This document shows, piece by piece, positions 12,641 to 22,535 of a DNA stretch of 64,000 nucleotides. The DNA is from Aldrovandia affinis (Eukaryota > Chordata > Actinopteri > Notacanthiformes > Halosauridae). A model generated the notes under the pieces. That model saw nothing but the letters and a program-made list of their open reading frames with translations. It did not search any database and had not been told where the DNA came from. A program made the position numbers and the translations under genes. The DNA lies in assembly GCA_029706075.1 (NCBI GenBank), contig JAINUG010000088.1, positions 3,053,501 through 3,117,500 on the forward strand, given 5' to 3'. Numbering within the stretch: position 1 is the first letter of the stretch; each line of letters opens with the position of its first letter.

Positions 12641-13420
12641 AAAAGGCACAGTTTTTCAATTTAAGTTGTTTCATTAAATCTTTATTTGAAAATTTCACAA
12701 AATACATTTTTAGATTCATTACGCCTTAGGCAATTTAACTAGGGTGGACTACATTTGATTTAATTCGTAATGGAGACTTCCTCCTGACCCCCTCCTGTTG
12801 CAGTCATGGATCGCCTTGCTTTCGCGAGACGTTTCTTTGACTCCAATTTCATATCACACCATTTTTATTTTATTCCTGTGATGCTACGGGCAACAGATGA
12901 TACTGCGTTAACTGCACAAGTGACTTTCCTATGAAAATGGGGCAGGACGCCTAACCATATATAGCATTATTGGGGCGTTAATTATGCTAATTCACAAATC
13001 ACATGAAGGCGCACTCATTTAAGAAGACGTAGCATTCAGTATGTTTACGTTGTCATTTACGACAGTTTTCTGAAGTCAGGAGCGTTTGCTGAATCTGACG
13101 TGGAACATTCGTAGAACTCACCTCACGAAAAAAAAAAGAGAAAGATACGATAAAAATACGAAAATGTTCTTGCATGAGGCCCATTGTCATGTAGGCATCA
13201 TTGCATGGTAGCTTTAGACACCTTGTAACCCCAAGATGCCAGGTTGTTTTGGAGATCTGAACTGTGCTCCTTGACTTTTTTTGGCTCTCAAACCATCCAT
13301 CTCACTAGACCTGGGGGAAAGATAGACTTACGTCCTCTGAACTTTATTTATGAAGATTTGTTTTTGTTGTATTAAATTGAAAAGAATAGTTAGGGGTGTG
13401 AATAATTGTGATCCAGATGT

Positions 13421-15149
13421 TTTCTGGAAAATAAATATTATTAATAAAACTAAATATGTTTTTTGAGCATAAAATAATGAGCATAAAATAAAGCTCATTA
13501 CTTATAAAGTTTATTTTCTATGATCTCTTTTGTTCATCTTTATCAAGGGCATGAATAAAAATGCAGTCTACTGTATATGATACTGTTATCATAGACTATT
13601 CATTTTGCCTACCTTTATGCTCTTAAAGTGCTGCATTTTCCCGTTAGATTTTTTATTCCTATTTAAATCTAACACCCAAGTTGAGTAAACTGATATAAAA
13701 TTGCTACAGTACATACACGCCAGGTCTAATTTCAATAAAGTATTAACAGCAATTAAAACTATAATGATTACTGTTCAGGTACTTCAATACTTCAGCATCA
13801 GCTTGATCCTTTTACTGGTGCCTTTTTGCAACCCAGTTATTGTTCTTGCTTTGGGGGAGTCATTCAGTGAATGCTGTCTTAGCTTTGCTCGGTCAAAAAC
13901 TGTTTGTCGAACAGTCCGCCAACAGTGTCCGCTCAGCTCGCTCGCCCTGCCATTAGAGCAGCGCGTGCATCCGTGTGCTGGTGCTGATAGGCAGCACTGA
14001 CAGGGCTCTTTAATGAGACTGCCCGCAGCTGTGACTTTCTAATTGTGAGCTCTTGGCTTGCGAGTGCAGTGGAATGTCAGTCTGGACAGACTGTCCTTTA
14101 TGCTCCCCGCTCGCTTTATCACAGAACGAAGTTTCTAATTGAACCACAGACTCGACTGCGCCGGCTCGGGTCTTTGGATGTTTTCTTAAGACGCGCGTTT
14201 TAAAAGTAGCTCCCTGGCCGCATGTCATATTTTAATTTCAGTATGTGTAGGAATTATTAGGCCTGTTATTGAACCATGCATCTTGCAACTGGGAGACCAA
14301 ATAAAGAACCACACTTTTGGTTGTCTGAACTGGCTACCATTCTGAGGTCATATATGGTTTGCTGTGTTTTAGAGCAAAGATAACTGGGGTCACTGAAACG
14401 CTGGAAGGAGGGGGTCAGAGGAGAACCCTCAAATGAGTAGGACTTCATTGTCCCAAATAATATTTGTTTAGTGGGGACCCTGGCTTACACCACTAAATGT
14501 ATATTACTGTACGTTCATTTACAAAATATATATGACTGGCAGAATGCTGAAATTTTAAAAGAATATAGTATTGTGTGTGTGTTGCTAACTGCACTTCTAG
14601 TGACTTTGGCCAGTACTTTCCCCACTCCTGAAGGGCAGTGAAATGTTTTTTTAAACTATTTATTTGAGGAAACTGGGAGCATTTTCTTTTTTTTTTTTTT
14701 TCCCCCTGTGTTTACCTGTGAGGCAGGGTCTGAAATGGAAACTTTATGGCCTTGCAAATCTAAGGCCAGTGAGGAATTGGTGTGACCAGGGGGAATCACC
14801 GAGATGCACCAGATGAATGGGTCCAAACAAAAAGAGCGTTGATAGGAACCTGGATCGCACAGTATCACTTCTCCAAATCACCTGCTCAGCCTGGTCACTT
14901 GCAAACCGGCTCTGTTTTCAGCAGAGATCAAATACATGTCAGGTACATTCATCCCTGCAAACACATCCTCGAGCTCTTCGTTCTGCTTTTAATCGCACAA
15001 ACAAAAAAAAGGTTAATTGCTGCGAATGATTTTTTTTTCTTTCCTGAAATGTTTCAAACCTATCTTTCCTGGAAAAAAATAAAAAAATAAAAAGGCAAGA
15101 TTGCATCAATTGTATAATTATATTTGGAATATAATATACTGTCTTCCCC
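13421..15149. other. Unique stretch with a GC-rich candidate conserved block at 13860-14235
   Basis: 13860-14235 rises in GC and carries several CpGs, AATTGTGAGC, TTAATGAGAC and TTCTAATTG, unlike the AT-rich flanks. It has no splice-bounded open frame of note. It may be a conserved regulatory element (inference). A poly-T tract lies at about 14686-14701. Confidence 0.25.
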
Positions 15150-15970
15150 ATAATTTACAGCAGGCAGCAGGCCTTTCCTCTGAGGAGGTAGAATGTAACC
15201 CTGGTCTGAAAGGCCAATGATTGTGACCGTTTTGTTTTTGATCCTCTCCATCTTCCACCCATTACCCCCTCTCTCTCGGTTATTTTAGGAAGGTTTGCCA
15301 TTTTTGTTTGTGCACTGTGCTGGACTTGCCTTTGATCAGCGGTGGGAGCCATTAAAGCAGATACGCCGCGCATGGCTTTCCAGTATAGATCAATGGAGTC
15401 AGCTGGGGAGGGCAGGACTGAGACAGCTGTACCGTACACTTGTTCCCACTCGCACGGAGCCTCCGTTGTTTGGCCCTTTCACCCCGAATCAAGTGCAGAG
15501 GAACTTGCCAGCCCTTTGCCCCCCCCTCCCCCACCCTCACTCCCATAAGGCACACCTGCTCCTGTTGATAGAGAAAGCAGCAGGGTTTAGTAAATTTAGC
15601 ACTCTATCTTGGAACACCCCCTCCCCTCCCATCAGTGTTGTAAATCTTAGATGCTTTCACAGCGAGAGTGAATGGGGGGATTAGCAGCCGGACGGGTTGT
15701 CGTAGTGGGACTGTCGGTAAAGACGTTCAAGGCTGTGAGCGCAACCATCGTGCTTGGAGCCACTAATTCCAGCTCTCACACTGCCTGATTAGAGCCTTGG
15801 GCCTTCTGCTAATTAGGCACTAAAGAGCAACACCGGGAGAATAATTTATTACTACGTTTAGCCGTGGCACTGAGAAAAGGCAGAGATTAAATATACAGGA
15901 TATTGTTCTAATGACGCTGCATTACTTAATTAAATTTATAAGGCACTGTACGTCATTACATTGCTTTTGC
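15150..15970. other. Candidate conserved non-coding block
   Basis: About 800 bp of repeat-free, balanced-composition DNA that ends in a stretch rich in homeodomain-type cores (GCTAATTAGGC near 15809, AATAATTTATTAC near 15840, ATTACTTAATTAAATT near 15920). The frame at 15295-15684 (129 codons) overlaps two others and has no recognisable domain. The mix of GC-rich and TAATTA-rich segments is typical of developmental enhancers in vertebrate gene deserts. This is inference only. Confidence 0.25.
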
Positions 15971-16049
15971 TACTTCTGTGATGCACTTATTTTGTTGTTA
16001 GTGACTAACATTGCTGCTATTTTTTATTCATTTAAATGGTTATTTATAT

Positions 16050-16530
16050 ATATTTTTTGACTTCAGCTGGTCGGAGCCAGTGTGATGGTTGGGGGCTGGG
16101 ACCCAGAGACCCAATGGCAGGGGGTCCAACACCTAGCCACTCGCTGTCCATAAGGAGCAAGCTCCACAGCTGCGCTTGGCTCTAGCCTTCCTCAGACAGT
16201 GGAGCCACTGGGTCGAGAGCCATTTAATGCGGCGTGACGAATCGGGACCCTGGACTGTCGATGGTGGGGAGTGGTGAGGGGGTTGTGAAATTCTAAATGT
16301 TCCGTGAGGGTTTGCTTGTCAGCTGCCATCTGTCACCGAGCGAAGCGGCATGGAGCGGGCGGCTACCGTGTGGGCTGGGCCCCATGTGCACAGTCATTCC
16401 CAGGGGGACTCGAAACATACACACTCGATCACATGGTCACCCTCCCCCCGGCCCCCTCACCCCACTGCCTGCTTTACACAATATCTAATCCCCTCAGCCG
16501 AGTGCTGGCAGAATGACCTCATAATGCAAT
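16050..16530. other. GC-rich unique block
   Basis: About 480 bp clearly richer in GC than its surroundings, with CpGs around 16210-16370 and a C-rich patch at 16440-16465. Three short overlapping frames (60-75 codons) cover its right part, none with known similarity. Possibly a regulatory element or a degenerate CpG island. Confidence 0.2.
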
Positions 16531-17144
16531 TTCTTAAAATAACAGGATTTTCTCCTCTTTTCTCTCTGATTGCTTAACTTTTTAGTAAGTAGTAACCTCC
16601 CATACTTTGTGAGGTTAACTACAGGTGTGAGACGAGCTCTCTTGCTGGGGAAGTTTGGTGCTTTTTATGTTGAAGATGAAGATTGGATCCTGGGTGAAGG
16701 TTACACAATCGCTCTTCTACTGATCATGAGATCTCTCTGACTCACCTGTACCTATAGGTTACTCAGAAAACCTCAGTTACCTATAGACCTCCCCTTCAGT
16801 GTTTTCATTGGTATGTCAGAGACACAGAGACAGATGATGTAGATTATTTTATTGTGTCCTTACCTCAAAGCGTCAGCTACGCCTATATTTGTCCTTTTTT
16901 TTCCACTGGCAATAAACCTTGAATTTGTGGAGATGAGTAATATCAATAATAAGCAGAAGATGAGGAAATCTCTGAAAAAATAAACAGAAAGTACATAAAA
17001 TTCTACTGAATGATATTTTCCTCTAACTTCTTTAAACATTTGATTCAAAGCTGTTCTGCAACTATGGGGATATTTGTGTTTAGTCAGTCAAAGGAAGGAT
17101 ATGTGGGAATTCTGGGAAACCATTTCTAAAGATTCCTTTTATGA
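16531..17144. other. Unique AT-rich stretch
   Basis: Nothing recognised: no repeat boundary, RNA gene or coding signal. Confidence 0.4.
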
Positions 17145-17490
17145 TTGTTTTTTAAAATATTTAATTCAGAACCAGTGAATGCTGGCGAGAAAGAAAGAAC
17201 TGTCATTGTTTGCTCGAGGAACAGAGTGTGCCAAGGCGGCTTGAAAGTCTGGGAGGTCGGTGGGTACAATGCTTCTGGGTTTCGGAAGTCCGATCCCTCT
17301 CCCCACATTCCCGCTGTCGACCTCGCAGACGCAACAATAACAGCATGATGATGTTGGACTCTATTTTGGCTGAGGACCCAAGTAATCGGCTCCGCAACAA
17401 AACCACGCTCCTCACTAGGGGGGCTGGGAGTGATCGAGACAGAGCAGGACCATGGCTGGATCCGTGGCCACAATTACAGAAAGCAGATTG
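17145..17490. other. Candidate conserved or coding-like block
   Basis: Four overlapping frames of 67-115 codons on both strands indicate a local scarcity of stops in GC-balanced sequence. None shows a recognisable domain or a good splice-bounded exon. The composition (CGAGGAACAG, CCGCTGTCGACCTCGCAGAC) differs from the flanks. It could be a conserved non-coding element. Confidence 0.2.
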
Positions 17491-19150
17491 GATGCTGTGA
17501 TTAGCATGTGTAAGAGTCAGCTGCAGCTATGTGCTTTGTGTGGAATGTTTTGGACTCACCAGATATACGTATATGTATATATTTTTTATTTTAGCTCTTT
17601 AGCTCCTCCTGTGGTGGAATTAAATGCCCGCCAGCATCAGGACTGTGCAGTCTCATATCTTCTCTGGTTGTCAGGACACCACTTAAGTGAATTATGAATT
17701 AATCAATCAACCACAATTCATTTGAAATGGTGCATATGCCACATTGTCTCAGAGGGATAGACGGAGAATATTTTCCAGACAGAATCCAAAAAGAACCGGC
17801 TGATGAAAAAATAAACGACTTATAATTATTTCACAAACCAGGGAAAAGGTGGTTGAAACGATCTCCTGGAAAACATTGGAAAATAAGTGTGAGAAGAATA
17901 GAATAAAATAGATTTCGGATGACTCATCAACCACTTTGCTCCGTCCGTGCGTGAGGGTCAGACTCTAAAGTATCAAACCTCTGGATAACATGAGAACATG
18001 AATCATTATCTTCATCTCTTCTCGCACCAGAGGACCTCCCTCAGTGCATCTCACTGCAGTGCAAAAGGAATTGCTGCCCAAAGAAGCGCTGCATACTACA
18101 AAGAGTGCAAGTAGCAGCAGTTTGTCCATCGTCCATCTGTTTGGCGCCCAACTCGTGGATCCCATGTCTTGCCTATGACAATAAACAGATGTCTCACAAA
18201 CATTCACAGCAGGTTCCTCACCTTCTTTCCACAGCGTTTGCACAAATGATGTAACAAGCACTCCACACCAAAATGCTATTTTCACAGGGCTTATGAAAAA
18301 AAGAGTTGTTGCATTGCATTGAGTTCAGTGGTGTCTTTGTAGCACGCAAACTTCAAAGAGTAGTGTGTACACTCCAGCGTGTAATCACTAAAGAGAGTGT
18401 TAAGAGTCTAGTGTGTTAGAATGTGTGATCACCAGAGTTGTTCAGAACCCGCTGTCTTGCACTGTGTAGTTGTCAGATACAGACAGAGCAGTCAGTCAAT
18501 AGCCTGTGTCCCTTTCTTTGCAGAGGTCTGGCTGCTTTATAATAGCACACATCAGGAACGCTTGCTGTTAGCCAGGCAGCAAAACCACTTCAGCCTGACT
18601 GAGAGAAGAAATAAAATGACGTGAATAATGAAAACTCTATTATAATGTCCTGCCAGGATGTGGAAAATAGATTTCTATTTCAAATGGGCACTCTGTTGTG
18701 CATTGGGCATGCGCCTACACATAACATACTGCATTTACTGTTCTGTCTGCTATTGTCTCTCTGCTCTCTGAGTTTTTAGTTTTTTTTTGGTATTGTTGTG
18801 GATGCGGTTTTTGAGTTGTAATTCACTGTTCTTACTGCCTGGATGCTGTGCAATCCCAGACCGCTGCAGGGCAGTGAACTCCCAGAGCTTCTTGCTCATG
18901 TAGGTGGGAAGCCTACAGCCTTGAGTCCCTTCCATCTTGCTCTCTCGGTTCAATTCTATTCAAATTAAATTCAATGGTGCTGTGTTGGCAGTGTTGCCAA
19001 GGTTGTCATATAAAGTATGAAAAAAACACAATGTAACTCCAAGGAAGTACAAACATGGTGTGTAATATAAGATTGTTCACCTACACACAACAAACCGTGT
19101 CTAGGTAAACATAATATTGTTTAAATAATAATAATAATTTCCCTTTCCCT
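17491..19150. other. Unique stretch
   Basis: Mixed-composition DNA without recognised repeats, RNA genes or convincing coding sequence. Confidence 0.4.
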
Positions 19151-19224
19151 CGCTCCTTCTCTCTCTGTCTCTCTCTCTCTCTCCCCATCTCTCTTTCCCC
19201 CCCTCTTTCTCCATCTCTTCCTCC

Positions 19225-19284
<60 letters not shown>

Positions 19285-19322
19285 CATCTCTCTTTTCCCC
19301 CCTCTTTCTCCATCTCTCTCTT

Positions 19323-19361
<39 letters not shown>

Positions 19362-19399
19362 TTCTCTCTCTCCTCTCTTGCTCTCTCTCTCCCTCTCGG
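19151..19399. repeat. CT-rich array with about 100-bp higher-order duplication
   Basis: Long CT runs alternate with a segment reading CTCCCCATCTCTCTTT, a C run, CTTTCTCCATCTCT and CTTCCTCCCTCT. That segment starts near 19181 and again near 19281. The Arg-Glu frames on the minus strand (68-136 codons) are artefacts of this array. Confidence 0.93.
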
Positions 19400-20460
19400 C
19401 GCAGTGTGCAGGCTGCAGTGATGAATCTTACAGTAGAGCGTACAGTAATTAATAGCGAGCAGTGCGCTTTCCCGTCTCCCTTCTTTGTGCAGTGAGGGCC
19501 AACACAAGCAAGAGTGAGGAGGCCCGGCCAAGATGGAGTTTCTGCCCCCTTTATTAGCCCTGATGTCCGGAGCTCCAGAGAAACCAGCGAGCAGAGTGTG
19601 AGGTTTCCATAAACGTCAGGAAGAGGCAGCCCTGTTTGGATTGCAAATTATTTCTGGCTGACGGTCTATTATTTTACAACCAGAGACGGTTGTTCAGAAA
19701 AGGGGGGAGGGCTGAGCAGGGGCGTCCGAACACTTCAGCCAAGAGGAGGAGGGAAGGAACTACTAAATACTAAAATAATCTTTGCTAATTGCCAGATTGG
19801 CCACAGCCGTTGCAAAGAATAAGGCATTAATAGAGCCAGTTGAGTCTTTTTTTTTACTTTTCTTTTTTCCACAGCAGATAGGGGAATTTTGAGGGATCAG
19901 TCATTTTTGTAATCAACACCTCTTTCCAAGCACATAGGCTTTCTACCAAATTATTTATTCTGTTTTAAAAAATATATAAAAGCAGTTTGTCCATCGTAAT
20001 CATGCATAATAAATACTTTTATGAATTCATTAATAAATTAATGAATGAAGGAAGAAGTTGAGGAATGGATTTTTAGCAAAGTTAGTCTTTTTATTAGAAA
20101 GACTGTTTTGGATTTAAAGTAAGAAAGATGCCCAGAGAACCATGAAATGGCCAACAGAGGAAAATCTGTTTTCTTACCTCTATGAAATTAGCTTGGATTT
20201 GGATTTCAGTGTTTTTCCAACACTCTAATACTGGTTTAACATAAAGAGGAAACTGCAGCAGCCACAAGTGCTACTTTTGCGCATTTACTTCACGAGTGAT
20301 GTGGGCTGAATTAAAACGCAACATTATATTACCGACCCCACATTTAGCTGGTGTTATTTGGGAAGCGGTAGCCTGCCCTCTCCGAGTTCTCGATCGAGGT
20401 CATAAATCGAGGCCGATGGCTAATTTTAGGTGTAATCCTATCCCCTCACAATAAGTTACA
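19400..20460. other. Candidate conserved non-coding block
   Basis: Repeat-free sequence just right of the CT array. It has a GC-balanced left half (AGGCCCGGCCAAGATGG near 19520; TGATGTCCGGAGCTCC near 19561) and an AT-rich right half with ATTA/TAAT cores. No open exon is evident. The regulatory suggestion rests on texture alone. Confidence 0.2.
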
Positions 20461-21240
20461 AGCCAAATGGGAACTTTTTATTGAAATGGCATCTGGCATG
20501 GTCACAGTCTCAAATAAGCAGTAAAATTGTAACTTATAATAATAATACGTATTATGATTTTGGTCACCCTGAACAATATGGAAAGACTCAAGGTGTGACA
20601 TTTACACATGGATCCTTCTGTATTCTTGCCAGGAAATGAGTTGAAATTTAATTGAAATGAATTGAAAGATGCAGGAGAAGGATTTTTCAATTAATTAACT
20701 GACTTCAAATTAATTTCCTGAATTGACTGATTTGAGATGGAATTGACCCCAACTCTGGTCTATGCTGCAGGTCATGAACAATGTACTGCCTGGTGTCTGC
20801 ATTAGCTTATAGCTCAGTGCAGGGAAGCAAGGAAGTAGTCCTATACTAGGCTAACAAATTCAAATATATGTATAGCAATTCAAATCAGCCATCTATTTCT
20901 GGTATGAGTATCCATTTCATATCACAACTAACATTATTGTTTTGTTCCTGTACATATTACTTTACTGAATTACGTGCAGTCTGGTGCAGATTGCCAGGTT
21001 GGAGCCAGTTATAATCCTGACATGTTTTGGTTCACAATAATGTGGCAATAAGCTTAAATAAGTAATTAATATACAACCCCATTAGTCCATATTAGATAGA
21101 TGCTCATCAAAGCAAAATTCCCGCTGGGTATGTGAATAAACCAAAAGAAACAGACACACACAGCAAACGCAATCACAGTCCCATGGTGGTTAATGTGATA
21201 AAAAGCATTAAAAGAGAGAGAGAGAGTTAATGATTATTGC
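20461..21240. other. Unique AT-rich stretch
   Basis: Nothing recognised apart from a short (GA)n run at about 21213-21226. Confidence 0.4.
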
Positions 21241-21706
21241 CAGGTAACTGACAAAATAAAGGAAACACTTGCAGCTCTGTTATGGTGTGGGGTACATTTT
21301 CCTGGCACAGATTAGGTCTATTAGAGGGCAATGTAAATGGCAATAAAAATCACCTTAAACATATGGTGAAGCATTTCTATCTTGATGGGAGTGGTCTCTT
21401 CCACGATGACAATGCACCCATGACACAGGGCACAAGTGCTCACTGAATGGTTTGATAAATATCTAAACCCAATTTAACACTTATGGGAGATTGAGGAGCG
21501 GCGCCTGAGACAGCATTTTCCACCACCATCAACAAAACACTCTATGATGGAATTTCTTGTCAACGAATGGCGCTTCATCCCTCCAGTTCCATACACTTGT
21601 AGGATCTATGCCAAAGCACATTGAGGCTGTTCTGGCGGCTCGTGGTGGCCGAATGCCCTATTAAGACACTTAATTTGGACGTTTCCTTTATTTTGGTAGT
21701 TACCTG
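21241..21706 (+). mobile_element. Truncated Tc1-like element with terminal inverted repeats
   Basis: The left end CAGGTAACTGACAAAATAAA and the inverted right end CAGGTAACTACCAAAATAAA form terminal repeats of about 26 bp. A TA follows the right end (21707-21708); the left TA is lost. Plus-strand translation inside gives Tc1-type scraps: FHDDNAP (containing the second catalytic Asp of the DDE triad) and a later segment with a broken PNPIEHLWE-like region. About two thirds of a normal 1.6-kb element is missing, and stops break every frame. Confidence 0.75.
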
Positions 21707-22084
21707 TAGCTTTGTCTTTGAGTGTTATTGGTTGTAATTACCATGTGACATAGCTCAACTGACCAATTTGATGAGTGGGTAAATACTAACATCAAAATAT
21801 TGGCAGGAAGCTTAAGGTGTTCCACAAGCTTGTTTCGCAACACATGCCTTTGACCTCATAATTAGTGGGAAATATGTGTCTTAAACAGTGGACATGCTAA
21901 ATGAGATGTGTTCCCGTATGTCTTACATAGCAGCAGTACAGTGTGAATATGCTTCATGTCTCGGGGGACAGAATTGGTGTGATTTTGGTGTGGGTTTGTT
22001 CCCTCATATCTCAGTCATCTCTTACCGAATTCTCTGAGGATGTGAGAGCTTTCTCAGCCAGGTTCTGGTTTGTTCATCATGCAG
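21707..22084. other. Unique stretch
   Basis: Nothing recognised. The long plus-strand frame at 21943-22596 starts here but is sustained only by the CA-rich array to its right. Confidence 0.4.
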
Positions 22085-22535
22085 AGACCCTGTCCATGTA
22101 CACACACATACACATTCATGACCACACACATGCAGAAACACACATACTGTACACACACTCATGCACACATGTGCACACACACACACATTCATGCCCACGC
22201 GCATGCAGAAATACACATACTGTACACACATTCATGCACACACACACACACACACATACTCACAGACCCAGTCATACCCATGTGCATTCAGAAACACACA
22301 TACTGTACTCACACTTATGTACACACACACATGCTCACACACATGCATGCCCGTGTGCATGCATAAATACACATACTGTACACACACTTATGCACACACA
22401 CATGCACACACTCACATACTTTACACATACACACATACAATATATTGTACACACAGTTATGCACGTGCACACACACACACACACATACACATGGCAGACA
22501 CATGCATACCCACACACACACAAACAAACAACCCT
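22085..22535. repeat. CA-rich array with 156-bp higher-order period
   Basis: The marker CACATACTGT begins at 22141, 22214, 22297 and 22370, so the spacings are 73, 83 and 73 bp and every second unit is 156 bp apart. Each unit also contains CATGC...CAGAAA- or CATAAA-like spacers between CA runs. The His/Thr frames (up to 217 codons on the plus strand) are repeat translations. Confidence 0.88.

Larger units (their letters stand above)
12072..13182. mobile_element. Non-autonomous TIR element (Harbinger-like?) inserted in the Tc1 relic
   Basis: The left end reads GGGCCAGATGCAAGA, and the inverted right end reads GGGCCTCATGCAAGA. Inner parts also match (TTTTCGTATTT and TTTCTC on both arms). A 3-bp direct repeat, ATT (12069-12071 and 13183-13185), flanks it and the host Tc1 sequence is continuous across it. 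Three-base target duplications and GGGCCTCATG-type ends are features I associate with PIF/Harbinger elements in fish, but the class is uncertain. The 1,111-bp interior has no transposase frame. It contains a SINE fragment (12148-12270) and a possible hAT scrap (12548-12640). Confidence 0.6.
11766..13420 (-). pseudogene. Old Tc1-like transposase relic, split by a nested insertion
   Basis: Minus-strand translation of 11766-12071 gives pieces typical of Tc1/mariner-superfamily transposase: KHGGGSLMLWGCFASTGPGA, followed by IKIDGTMN, preceded by H-T-H-Q-C-Y-V-W and GRVARRKPLL fragments in shifted frames. Upstream coding (LRAKKSQGAQ, GVTRC-like) resumes at 13183-13330. The C-terminal third and the left terminal repeat are missing. 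Stops and frameshifts are numerous, so it is dead. The two halves are separated exactly by the element at 12072-13182. It would have been a cut-and-paste transposase acting on TA target sites. Confidence 0.75.

Noticed and set aside
19081-19531. Arg-Glu-rich frames of 68-136 codons
   Set aside because: They are translations of the CT/GA array on the minus strand.
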